NCBI RefSeq assembly: GCF_001598475.1
Contig: NZ_BCZA01000007.1
Coordinates: 248,001 to 312,000 of the forward strand
DNA length: 64,000 nt
Reading direction: 5' to 3'
From: Pantoea agglomerans NBRC 102470
GTDB lineage: Bacteria > Pseudomonadota > Gammaproteobacteria > Enterobacterales > Enterobacteriaceae
Of this stretch, positions 50,301 to 58,424 are shown one piece after another. Position 1 is the first letter of the stretch. Each line of letters opens with the position of its first letter. The notes under the pieces were generated by a model. The model did no database searches. It was not told the DNA's origin and saw only the letters and a list, made by a program, of their open reading frames with translations. The position numbers and the translations under genes were made by a program.

Positions 50301-51621
50301 TCAGTTTGCGGTAATGAGCGGCTATGGGTTCCAGATCTTCGTTTTTCAGCGCCAGCAATTCAGTGGCATGGCTCACTTCAGTTAAGCGCACGGGTAATTG
50401 GCCGTAGAGCAAAGTACGGCATTCGGTCAATAGTGCCTGGTCGCGGGTTTGAATGCCCTCTATCGCACCTTTATCCAGCACATGCCTGGCCACGCGGCCA
50501 GAACCTGCCAGTACAGCTTCAAATAAATCGCCCACATCCTTGATACTGCGGCCTGCTTGTTGGTATTGACTCAGCACCGCATCCACATTAGCCATGACCA
50601 CGTTAAACCAACCGAAGTTGGCACCACTCATGGCGTAAGCGGCTTCCACTAAACCAGCAGGGTAATTAAAACCCAGCTTGCCGTCTTTTAAGAGGCTTGC
50701 CACATAGTCTGATACATCGGCAAAGGCATTATGCTCAAGTTCCACTAACTCAAAGCGGCGTGCGACCGATTGAATTTCGCGCAATTGCTGGCCAAGCAGT
50801 GGTGAACACAGCGCAACATAGCGCAACCATGGAAGTTTACGGCGAGGGTCTTCCTCTTTAATTGCTTTACCAATCAGGCGAATGGCCTGGCCATCGAGGC
50901 GTTTATCTTGTTCATCTTCCAGGCCAAAGGTGGCGGCTTCTGCAACGGTTTCCAGCTCATCCAGCACCACCAACATATACTGTACGCCAAAGCTCTTTAA
51001 TACTTTATAGGCGGCTTGCACCAAACTGACTACCAGCGTTTGGTCAGTATAGAGGTCTTCTTCGCTGTGGTTGGCGTTCAGCTGTAAGGCATCTGCTAAC
51101 AGTTCAGATTTAAAGCCAAATGGCATTAAGCGTTCATAGGCTTGTTTGGCAATTTCACTTTGAATCGATCCATCAAAGGTTTGGGTGGCCAGTGGTAATA
51201 GCGCCTGATATAAACCAAAAGCAAACCAGTTATCCGAGTTTTGATAATCTGATGCCACTTGCGAGTAGCGAATATAGAGCGCCAGGTATTTATCTTGCGT
51301 ATCGCGATTAAATAGCTGCTTATTATGCAGTTGGCCTTGTTCGTCGCGGACAAACCAGCCTCTGGAACAGTCGTTAATTTGTGCGACCAATTCATGGCCC
51401 AAACGTGATTTACCCCGACCCCATTCGGCCTCGACGGCAAATACATGGGCAAAGCGATCATCGTCGTGATCCACTGTATGTAAAAAGGTTTGAAAGCGTT
51501 TGAAAAATCGGCTCTGGCCCACTAACGGGTCGCGAGGAGGGTAATCTGATACGCCCGTCGCCGCCCAGCGATGTTGTTTTGCCAGGCTATCAACCATCTG
51601 TTCGTTTAATTCAAAACTCAT
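47335..51621 (-). CDS. Giant P-loop ATPase of a defence operon
   Basis: The 1428-aa protein has Walker A AEWGRGKS (65-72, first glycine replaced by alanine) and Walker B YMLVVLDELE (215-224) near its N-terminus. Long helical and coiled-coil segments follow (for example QQEEQLADMVEANDTKVL and a C-terminal series from residue 1200). Size and plan recall BrxC/PglY of BREX and other large defence ATPases. The stop precedes the next gene by 10 bases, and the start overlaps the upstream gene (ATGA). It is the largest gene of the operon and probably the core scaffold or DNA-sensing motor. Confidence 0.8.
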   Translation of the reverse strand: MSFELNEQMVDSLAKQHRWAATGVSDYPPRDPLVGQSRFFKRFQTFLHTVDHDDDRFAHVFAVEAEWGRGKSRLGHELVAQINDCSRGWFVRDEQGQLHNKQLFNRDTQDKYLALYIRYSQVASDYQNSDNWFAFGLYQALLPLATQTFDGSIQSEIAKQAYERLMPFGFKSELLADALQLNANHSEEDLYTDQTLVVSLVQAAYKVLKSFGVQYMLVVLDELETVAEAATFGLEDEQDKRLDGQAIRLIGKAIKEEDPRRKLPWLRYVALCSPLLGQQLREIQSVARRFELVELEHNAFADVSDYVASLLKDGKLGFNYPAGLVEAAYAMSGANFGWFNVVMANVDAVLSQYQQAGRSIKDVGDLFEAVLAGSGRVARHVLDKGAIEGIQTRDQALLTECRTLLYGQLPVRLTEVSHATELLALKNEDLEPIAAHYRKLSIDRLQCRQALEQAKFRRDKDEWYYPAVDQALNLDTLLDNLRTFSIKEQAASGDKGAVLLPLSKGEFKYLLSLLYDHPAIEFAADALWHKLVGETTELDASEATHIGPSVAMLLRLDLRYRSAQQNSLIFKDPAMGDAHEQAMSELSKQSSQKPLIKALARVTGFVRLLDNNWTYDENLLSNKAGSDDASLAILTEPRGRQGGLLTLDGFKLHPEGKALFAWVSNLIELNNLHTFAANHSHQNGRTPVLALTASAHLMEQYSRLDERNELRDTILLHYVNPSEADQLERIGLSLAACQLHGVNLTADSFTAKFKNKLHALTTFATDAIHKWRQRLQQRGLIAWPLKVDGKLSPNDRDLFFKGWYQLAIAHPELNGILDLQQQHGVPVNELSSLLDKLKVPGSYIAKGYTADEHAGLFTELNNVQRSQAQIPLFLARIAHPNKKHKWQFEGFKQQFYFAYVAETSVTAKGVFNDWMWWCGELNLLTLTNPTEKQAVWEHYPRSRLENAIREAQNWFRGNDMGSYATNVEVMSRVYGYARINEMFAPLGKNKLGFVTVEAKEQLEKAQSLFNVLKQQEEQLADMVEANDTKVLAGLIHKRAEVLELVAKVKPLNSSRPMLKDAHILSLEDKTTSLYQRIEQACLFAEFVERSAERINNRLADLIIDVETECAPLTNFPKRLYTNTLRTIGHILDGALKDDTSSATGRKEQQADSDTLLHYLRKLDLGRAHDKLSALAQEVGLNLQNDQQLPIAEIQGHILSSYRNCKERFSKLVNNLTEQKLRAQQLQEWLSSATAEYQFTDDIAELPKLVMKLQLIEDATADLPNDAESKRQSMQNSLRNGQFSSLRDLPEELLKPARGQLTPIQGQLLKIEERLNQVRRNCIEQVNSWLPLLKPLLASQKQAEPAALTLEDVSNLGIRELQQVCESTQAKWQSQGEQILKDTGLTLADWQPIYQALSQNQEPVLTPEQQKGLVDKGIVKMRLTFATGL

Positions 51622-52919
51622 AACGACGATCCTTGAAGGTTTATTCTATTGGCGGCGCGTTTTTTATTGGCATAGCAGTTTTGCGCCAGTTGCTTAATGG
51701 CCCGTTGTAAAGTTTGGCTTTTGTAGCCAAATAGCGGTGCTAACGGCAGACTATAACAGGCATCGCTGAAGCTTGTGTGAATTCGATATTGGCCGGACTC
51801 GCCACGACCCGCCTCGGTAAATTGCCAGATTTTTTGTGCCAGCAATTCGGCAATGAATGAGCTCAGGACGCGGTTTAGGCGGTTGATGCTTTCCGTGTTC
51901 GCATCGAGTGCCGGGTAGAGGGTGATATTGAGCTCACCGAGCAGAAGCACAAGAAACTCAGCCAAACTGCCCAGGCTCACCTCATCACCCTCAATACCTT
52001 GTACCGCCACATTTATTTGACCGGGTGCAAAGGCATTTTGCCCGACAGGTAAAGTGAGCAACAAGCCGCCACGCTGCTCGGCAGCCCAGGCATCTTGCAC
52101 AAAGATAATGAGACTGAGTAAAAATAACCAGGGTTGTTGGGCGAATAGCGCGGTAAACGGCACGTTGTCATGACCCGAGCGGGACACCAATAACCAATCG
52201 GCATTGGGTTTAAGGTCATGTTCATCAAGCAAGGTATGAGGGAGTGCTAACAACCGCCCACTACACCAGTTATTTGTCAGTTGTTTTGCAGTGACATCCA
52301 CCGCCTGTATAGGTGCCGGTGGTTCATTTTGTTCGCTCACGGTAAACAAGGTATGGCTGGTGCGCAAAATACGGCATAGAGCGGGAATGGCAGCGTTGTC
52401 GTTTAGGCTATGACCGAGCAAATCGCGTTCGGTTTGTGCCAGAGGGCTGGCAATGATTTGTGGTGAGAAGTCTGAGTTTTCCAACTGGGCTAAGACCCAT
52501 TCGCTGGCATTGCCCAGTTGCTGAATGAGTTTAACCAATACCATTGGGTCACTCATCGCGCCTGCTTCCTGGCAGCGAGCGGCGGCTAAATGTATCCAAT
52601 GCTGGCGAACATCTGGGGTTAAGCCCAACAACGCTAATTGCCATTCACCTGGCTGGCTTAAATCGTTAAAGGCTTCAAGCAATGGCGCAGTGAGGCTATA
52701 GGCGCTAACGGTATCAGTTTCAGCGTCGTTCTTTTTCGGCTGTATTATTGGTTGTAACAGTGACCTAAGGGCAGGCGCAGCCGCCAATAACAACGCTGCT
52801 TTGTTGGCGATCAAACCACCTTGTTGCCAAAACTGCAGGCAGAGGTTAAGTGCCGCTTCGCTATTCAACGTGTTGTTATTTTGCCTGGTTGTACTGCTGT
52901 CCATACCCCTTGTCTCCAT
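51618..52919 (-). CDS. Defence-operon protein of unknown family
   Basis: The 433-aa protein is mostly helical with hydrophobic leucine/alanine-rich segments (PWLFLLSLIIFVQDAWA, LLAAAPALRSLL). It has a C-terminal winged-helix-like region (LPLAPLFGYKSQTLQRAIKQL). An alternative start at 52904 is possible. It overlaps the giant ATPase gene by four bases and follows hsdS after two, so it should be made with both. No motif recognised; perhaps an adaptor between specificity subunit and ATPase. Confidence 0.6.
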   Translation of the reverse strand: METRGMDSSTTRQNNNTLNSEAALNLCLQFWQQGGLIANKAALLLAAAPALRSLLQPIIQPKKNDAETDTVSAYSLTAPLLEAFNDLSQPGEWQLALLGLTPDVRQHWIHLAAARCQEAGAMSDPMVLVKLIQQLGNASEWVLAQLENSDFSPQIIASPLAQTERDLLGHSLNDNAAIPALCRILRTSHTLFTVSEQNEPPAPIQAVDVTAKQLTNNWCSGRLLALPHTLLDEHDLKPNADWLLVSRSGHDNVPFTALFAQQPWLFLLSLIIFVQDAWAAEQRGGLLLTLPVGQNAFAPGQINVAVQGIEGDEVSLGSLAEFLVLLLGELNITLYPALDANTESINRLNRVLSSFIAELLAQKIWQFTEAGRGESGQYRIHTSFSDACYSLPLAPLFGYKSQTLQRAIKQLAQNCYANKKRAANRINLQGSSL

Positions 52920-52921
52920 CT

Positions 52922-54490
52922 TTACTCTTCAGCCTCCGCTTGCGCCGCCTCTTCCAGCAAACTGTACAACTCATCCACATCGCTAAATAGCGGTGTGGCG
53001 CCTTCTATGGCATAACCCTCAGCACTTAGTTTACTTAAAATCGCCTGATCTAAGCTGTTGTCGCCATCTTCCAGGGCTTGTTGGGCCTGGATTAATTGTT
53101 GCTCGGTCAGTTGGCCTTCGATCAGGGCTTCGACCAGGGTTTTAGCTGTGTTTGCTAGTAATTTAGACAGATTTACAGCACTTATCTGCTCGAACAGTAG
53201 TTGCTGTATCTCGTTCTGAAACTCCTGTGATGCTTTCCAAATAGCAATTGAACTCAACTCTTCAATGTTTATATTCAACTGCACAGCACCATTTTCTAGC
53301 CTTCGAAATTGTTGTTGACCTACCCATGAATTCAAGTACCAACTCACATAGGCTGGTAAATATAACTTATTTGAGAGTGTGCATTTTATAATGAAAGAAC
53401 CATACCAATATTTCGCATACTCTGAAGTCACGTGAGCTGCTACTCCGACAGTACCACTTCGGGTTATTAATATATCATCCTCTTCGATGCAGTAATTATT
53501 GCCCTCATCTTCTAGCGATCTATTTAGATAAACTATGTCGTCTTTGTTAATTCTGTTAGGTGACAAAGCATTGCCTCGAATGAAAGGCAATCCATCAGTG
53601 TTTACGTAATTTGCAGCAATAGACGCTCCATATTTAAATTTCGAGAAAATAGTACCAAGGCTTTCAAAGTCGTCGGTGAATTGAGCATAAAGATCGAGGT
53701 GTTTGTTAGCATAGTAACGAGCATCTAATCTATTTTCTGTTAGGTACGATAGGGTAGCCTTTGAGTGTTTGGCTTCTCTGACAACATGCTTTGAGATAGG
53801 TATTTTATTTTCGAGCAATGCTAATCTTACTTCTAGCCGCTTCGCCCAAGCGCGCAATTTCTCGGCTTGGCGAACTTTATCCCCGATGTATTTTTCTGCA
53901 CTTGAATCTATTCTTATGACTCTAATCTGTCGTAGCTTTTCATTGTTTATCCATTTTTGAATAACACCAGTTGCTTCTCTTAAAAATCTCATTCTTCCAT
54001 GATTAGAATTTAAGAATGTAGCGAGAAAATCTGCATCATAAGACTTATCTAAGCGAAATCGTGTTACATTTTCACTGATTGCAGCACCATGTATATCCGC
54101 TGATACTGCGCTTGCAGCACCAACTTTACCTTTTCGACACACAATCAAATCGCCAGTTTCACACAGTGACTTTGCAACCATATCTTTGCATTTAAGATCG
54201 ACGTAAATACCATCCGAAAAATCTATATAACCGTCCATCAAGTTTTGAGTTCGTACATAAGGTATTCCACTTGTATGGTTAAACTGAATACCTCTCAGAA
54301 ATTCAAAACTACCATTTGAGGTTAGGTCCGAAATAGCATTGCGAATATTTGTAACGCAATTCTCGAGAGTGACTTGAATGAAAAGGTTAAGCTTAGATTC
54401 GTTTTCCAATAATTCTTTTGCATAGTATTCACCATCAAGTCGGTCTGCGATTTGATCAGGTTTTATACGGTTAAACAGGGAGGTAGTCAT
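52922..54490 (-). CDS. hsdS: Type I DNA-methylation specificity subunit
   Basis: The 522-aa protein has two target recognition domains. TRD1 covers about residues 50-190 (with SFEFLRGIQ, GIPYVRTQNLMDG and GDLIVCRKG). TRD2 covers about 275-430 (GLPFIRGNALSP, DDILITRSGTVG). Helical linkers separate them (KRLEVRLALLENKI), and the layout is typical of HsdS. It would direct the HsdM methyltransferase to a bipartite site. It follows hsdM by three bases. The TRDs are AT-rich, as expected of a rapidly exchanged module. No HsdR gene follows. Confidence 0.88.
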   Translation of the reverse strand: MTTSLFNRIKPDQIADRLDGEYYAKELLENESKLNLFIQVTLENCVTNIRNAISDLTSNGSFEFLRGIQFNHTSGIPYVRTQNLMDGYIDFSDGIYVDLKCKDMVAKSLCETGDLIVCRKGKVGAASAVSADIHGAAISENVTRFRLDKSYDADFLATFLNSNHGRMRFLREATGVIQKWINNEKLRQIRVIRIDSSAEKYIGDKVRQAEKLRAWAKRLEVRLALLENKIPISKHVVREAKHSKATLSYLTENRLDARYYANKHLDLYAQFTDDFESLGTIFSKFKYGASIAANYVNTDGLPFIRGNALSPNRINKDDIVYLNRSLEDEGNNYCIEEDDILITRSGTVGVAAHVTSEYAKYWYGSFIIKCTLSNKLYLPAYVSWYLNSWVGQQQFRRLENGAVQLNINIEELSSIAIWKASQEFQNEIQQLLFEQISAVNLSKLLANTAKTLVEALIEGQLTEQQLIQAQQALEDGDNSLDQAILSKLSAEGYAIEGATPLFSDVDELYSLLEEAAQAEAEE

Positions 54491-54493
54491 AAA

Positions 54494-56647
54494 TTACTCA
54501 CCCCGCTTATAAGCCGAGACAATCTTATCCAGATCGTTTGCGACCCCTGCGTTATAATCTTCTATATTGTTTTTCACCACATACCCTAGCGTTTCAGCCA
54601 CTGCCATAAACACGTCGGTTTGTGGCTCGGGCAAAAATTGCTCTGGCTGGTTGGGGTTGGCATGGCGTTTTTGCAAATACAAAATCGAGGTCTTGGCCCC
54701 CGTGCCGGAGAGTTTAAAGCAGTCGCTCGGCAATGAAATTACTGCTTTTACAATGGCTTTACCGCCAACAAACTCGCCGGTTTTTTCGTCTTTTTTCCCC
54801 ATGATGTACTCGCGGACATAACGGTCGCCGGAGTTACATAAAATACCATCGGGCAGCACTATTAACAGACGGCCACCAGGTTTAAGCAGTTGCAGGCAGC
54901 GGTCGATAAACAGTACGGCTGGATCAATGGTGGCACCTACCGGTTGCCAGTTGCCCTTGCTATCGGGTTTGCTGCCCAGCGCGAGCCCTGCGGTTGTAGG
55001 CTGCAAGCTGTAAAACGGTTTTTTATCTGTACCACCCGTTTTGCGTAAATCGGTACGATAGCCCGCCCATTTAGGCTCGCCGTTGTCATCCAGCTCTAAA
55101 TCACCGATATCCTGCCACTTCATTTTTACGTGGTCGTACCAGGCGTTGTAGCTATCAACGACTTTTTGGGTTGGACGAAAACCACCGAGTACTTGCTCCA
55201 TATTGGCTTCGTAATTGGCTTTTGAGTTTTGACCATTTTTGCCTTTATCAAATTTAGGTGTACCGAACGGTGGGTTGGTACAAATAAGGTCAAAGCTATT
55301 GGGTTGCAGTGCTTTGGTGGTGAGTGAGTTGTCGGTATAAAAAATCTGCGCTTTAGGGGCGCCTTGTAATGCCATATTAACGCGAGCCAGCATCACCATA
55401 CGCGGTGCAGCATCGGCACCGGTAAAGGCATAATTGCGTAATTTTTGTTTCAGTGATTCTTTTTTATCGTCGGCCAGCACCAGCTTAAAATCGATCCATT
55501 TATCAATCTGGCTTAACGCCACCGAGCCAAAACCAAAGGAGCCACAGGTTGGGTCGCAGAAACGAAAATCGCCATTTGCTAAGTGCGATCGCATTTCATC
55601 GTCATCGTCGATGTCGTGCATAGCAATTTCTAGCATGGCCTGTTTTACTGGGTTAGGTGTTAAATAAACGCCAAGGCCACCTTTGGATTCAAAGTTGGCA
55701 CGCAGGAAGACATCAAATACCCTGCCAAGTAAATCCCCCGACACATCACCTAAGGTACCGTGTTCTTTAACAGTTTTGCCATCGTTGGTTTTTACCGGTC
55801 CTAAGTTTTGGATGGCTTCAAGCAAGTCTAGATAGTTTTTCGCCACCGACAGGCGCAAGTGAGTCTCTTTACCAAAGATGGCATTACGTGAGCCATCATC
55901 TGAGATCACAACATAGTCTTCGTGGCTTTTAAATTCCTCAAAGGCGGCTTTAATTTGCTCAACGGCTTTATCGCCGTATTTGGCCACATATTTCCAATCA
56001 TAGACGTCACGAAAACGCAGGGTATTACCCGCATCGTCTTTAAAGGTAAGATCTTCATCGTGATGGACTCGGAAGCTCTCTAAAAACAGTAGTTTGGCTA
56101 CTTCTTCGATGATGTCGTTCTTGTCGTTTACCTTGTCTTTGGTAACGCGATAAACATTTTCATGAAACGCATCAAAACGCTGCATTAAGCGGGTATAGAC
56201 ACGCATCGACCAGCGGAAGGTTTGGTCGCGTTCCATGCGGTCAAAACTACGCAATTCTTCCAGACTTGGCAGGGTATCGACACCATGGGTGCCGTCGGAT
56301 CCATCTGCACCAAACAAGGCTAAAATGCGTTGGTTAATGCCATCGTCCACTACAGCAAATACCGGCCAGTCGCCTTCAATATCACTTAAGAACTGATAGG
56401 CTAACTCATCAAATTTTGCGGTGTCAGCGGCGTATTCCCAATGGCCTTCTGTCAGCGCAACCAGCATGACAGGTGGCGTTAAGTTACCTTCGACCAGGCC
56501 CTGAATGAGCCCTGCTTTGGCAAACTCAAGCTCGGGTAGTTCAACCAATGGTTGAGTAAACTCAGTGTGCTGGCTCACTAATTCGTCAAATAGCATGGAG
56601 AGCTGCTGTTGCGGGTCTTGTTTTTTTGCTTTTGCTTCTTTTGCCAT
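54494..56647 (-). CDS. hsdM: Type I N6-adenine DNA methyltransferase subunit
   Basis: This 717-aa protein has SAM motif I FCDPTCGSFGFG (363-374) and catalytic motif IV NPPF (458-461), the N6-adenine type. A helical HsdM N-terminal domain and TRD-binding C-terminus complete it. It is longer than classical HsdM (about 500-530 aa), with an extended N-terminus of some 200 residues. Together with HsdS it should methylate adenine in the host's DNA, marking self. A 50-base gap separates it from the upstream gene, the widest in the operon, which could hold an internal promoter. Confidence 0.93.
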   Translation of the reverse strand: MAKEAKAKKQDPQQQLSMLFDELVSQHTEFTQPLVELPELEFAKAGLIQGLVEGNLTPPVMLVALTEGHWEYAADTAKFDELAYQFLSDIEGDWPVFAVVDDGINQRILALFGADGSDGTHGVDTLPSLEELRSFDRMERDQTFRWSMRVYTRLMQRFDAFHENVYRVTKDKVNDKNDIIEEVAKLLFLESFRVHHDEDLTFKDDAGNTLRFRDVYDWKYVAKYGDKAVEQIKAAFEEFKSHEDYVVISDDGSRNAIFGKETHLRLSVAKNYLDLLEAIQNLGPVKTNDGKTVKEHGTLGDVSGDLLGRVFDVFLRANFESKGGLGVYLTPNPVKQAMLEIAMHDIDDDDEMRSHLANGDFRFCDPTCGSFGFGSVALSQIDKWIDFKLVLADDKKESLKQKLRNYAFTGADAAPRMVMLARVNMALQGAPKAQIFYTDNSLTTKALQPNSFDLICTNPPFGTPKFDKGKNGQNSKANYEANMEQVLGGFRPTQKVVDSYNAWYDHVKMKWQDIGDLELDDNGEPKWAGYRTDLRKTGGTDKKPFYSLQPTTAGLALGSKPDSKGNWQPVGATIDPAVLFIDRCLQLLKPGGRLLIVLPDGILCNSGDRYVREYIMGKKDEKTGEFVGGKAIVKAVISLPSDCFKLSGTGAKTSILYLQKRHANPNQPEQFLPEPQTDVFMAVAETLGYVVKNNIEDYNAGVANDLDKIVSAYKRGE

Positions 56648-56697
56648 GATGTTTTCTAAAATCCTTTAATACAGCCAATGGTCACTACAAGTGCCGG

Positions 56698-57084
56698 CTA
56701 ATTTATCAATACCAGCAATGGGCCTTTAATCTCTATCTGCGCGTGTTTCTGCGCCAGTTTGCGTATCTGCTGTTCACTGGTCGTAATACCAGCAGGGAGC
56801 TTTTTCAGTACTTGTGCCAGGGGCATGCGGCCACCAGCTTGTTGTAACAATGATACTAAATGTGCGGCAACATCAGATGTAACCTGGTATGTTGCCGCTG
56901 TGAACTCTTTTAGATGATTACTTTGAGGCAATGAGGCAAGCCATAGCGAAACTTGAGTCTGGCTAAAGTCAAGTGTTTGCCAGAGAGTGTGGTTCTCATT
57001 AAATACAACGGCAGCGCTTCTGGGCGCTGCTGTTTGCTGAGTAATTAGTCGTTCCAGGCTTTGCCGCTGGTATTCATGGGTCAT
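56698..57084 (-). CDS. Small helical, possible winged-helix protein
   Basis: This 128-aa protein overlaps the mcrC stop region by four bases (ATGA). The C-terminal half (VTSDVAAHLVSLLQQAGGRMPLAQVLKKL and TTSEQQIRKLAQKH) has the spacing of a winged-helix domain. It could be a regulator or a small subunit of McrBC. No family recognised. Confidence 0.6.
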   Translation of the reverse strand: MTHEYQRQSLERLITQQTAAPRSAAVVFNENHTLWQTLDFSQTQVSLWLASLPQSNHLKEFTAATYQVTSDVAAHLVSLLQQAGGRMPLAQVLKKLPAGITTSEQQIRKLAQKHAQIEIKGPLLVLIN

Positions 57085-58424
57085 CTCATGCCTCCACTAT
57101 AGGATACTGAAGCAGCCATCCGATTTAGGTTGGGTCTCATTGTACAGGACACGTCACTCGGCCACACCATCCTCTCCCCACGCTTTGCTGAAATCCGGTA
57201 TGGCACAACCCACAATCTTAATGTGTCAGAGAAAGCAAAGTGCTGCGGTATCGGTTGGTTAAAGTCATCATGTGCAGGATAGATCAGATACATTTCACCA
57301 GTCCCATCAAGATATTTTTGGCCGTAGGCAAACATTTGATAGAAGTCAGATTGTGCTAGTCCATACAGTGATTGTTTTTGCTGGCTGTTATTCACCAGCT
57401 TCCATTTCGTATCCATCACCATTTGGGTTTTAACCGGCTGGCGTGATTGAATCAACAAGTCTGGGCGAAGCTTAAAGCAATCGTGAAGTCCATGCCTAAC
57501 AAGGGAATAAGTGGAAACCTGTGGCTGAGCTTTAAGGTGAGGAGGAAGCTCGTAGGGGAGGGTTTGTGCAACAAATGACTCAAATACCGCTTCCATTGGG
57601 AACAAGAGTGATATTGCTTTGGTATTTCCCTGCAAGGCACTCGGGCTCATTCCTCTCAGGAGCAATTGCGCCCAAGCCATTGACTCGTTGTAATGAGCCA
57701 TACCACGATCCAGGCGTAAGCTGCTTATATCACTCTCAATATCCCGGCTAAGTGGAATACCATCAAACGCGAAGCGCAGTTCGTAAAGCCAGCGTTGATT
57801 CTCTGATGATAGCTGCAGACTAAGTAACTTATCCAGTGCGGAGTGTAAGAGCCGATTGGCTGCAAAATCAGGCATATAGTCATCATAATCGACACAAAAC
57901 TTATGACGATTCACCGCGTTATGCCGCAGCTGTGCAGAAAGCATCAGCTTGCCCTTCATAAAAGCCAGATTACCTTGCTCGCTTACATAGTCGGAGCGTA
58001 AACCTTGTTTAAGCAATTGACTGACGCTATGCAAAAACTGGCTGATAAAAATCTCGAGCAAAGGCATGCGTTGTGCCTGAAGAGTGGCCTGCTGGGTTTG
58101 AATATGTCGAAACCCAGGCAGGTGACTTAGCATCGTAATGAATGCTTCTCGCGCACTCGCAGCCGTGAGGTTTTTACCAATCTTGGGCAGTATCTCAAGC
58201 TGGATACCGTGAGGCGTAGAAAGCATCCCCGCGTAGTTTTGCACCTGCAGCAATTTGAAACCTGAACGAGAAGTGAGTTTGAGAAACTGGCTTCCTTGAT
58301 CACTTGTTAGGCTAAGTGTTTCTAAATAATCAAAGACCTGTTGAGGCACCAGCTTTGCGCCAACTGAAGCCGCTTTTCCACTCCCCAGCAGGTCATATTC
58401 AAAAACTGAGATAACTTCACCCAT
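57081..58424 (-). CDS. mcrC: McrC nuclease subunit
   Basis: The 447-aa protein is McrC-like: the N-terminal half shows DUF-type McrC signatures (GFKLLQVQNYAGML, LEILPKIG). The C-terminal PD-(D/E)xK catalytic site is present as LRPDLLI (D322) and VMDTKWKLV (D338, K340). McrC is the nuclease partner of the McrB GTPase motor. All catalytic residues are seen. It overlaps mcrB by eight bases and the small downstream gene by four. It probably cuts DNA carrying modified cytosines or another mark. Confidence 0.9.
   Translation of the reverse strand: MGEVISVFEYDLLGSGKAASVGAKLVPQQVFDYLETLSLTSDQGSQFLKLTSRSGFKLLQVQNYAGMLSTPHGIQLEILPKIGKNLTAASAREAFITMLSHLPGFRHIQTQQATLQAQRMPLLEIFISQFLHSVSQLLKQGLRSDYVSEQGNLAFMKGKLMLSAQLRHNAVNRHKFCVDYDDYMPDFAANRLLHSALDKLLSLQLSSENQRWLYELRFAFDGIPLSRDIESDISSLRLDRGMAHYNESMAWAQLLLRGMSPSALQGNTKAISLLFPMEAVFESFVAQTLPYELPPHLKAQPQVSTYSLVRHGLHDCFKLRPDLLIQSRQPVKTQMVMDTKWKLVNNSQQKQSLYGLAQSDFYQMFAYGQKYLDGTGEMYLIYPAHDDFNQPIPQHFAFSDTLRLWVVPYRISAKRGERMVWPSDVSCTMRPNLNRMAASVSYSGGMR

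Noticed and set aside
52922..56647. Complete type I restriction-modification system
   Set aside because: No gene with HsdR size or helicase motifs is in the window, so it cannot be called a full R-M system.
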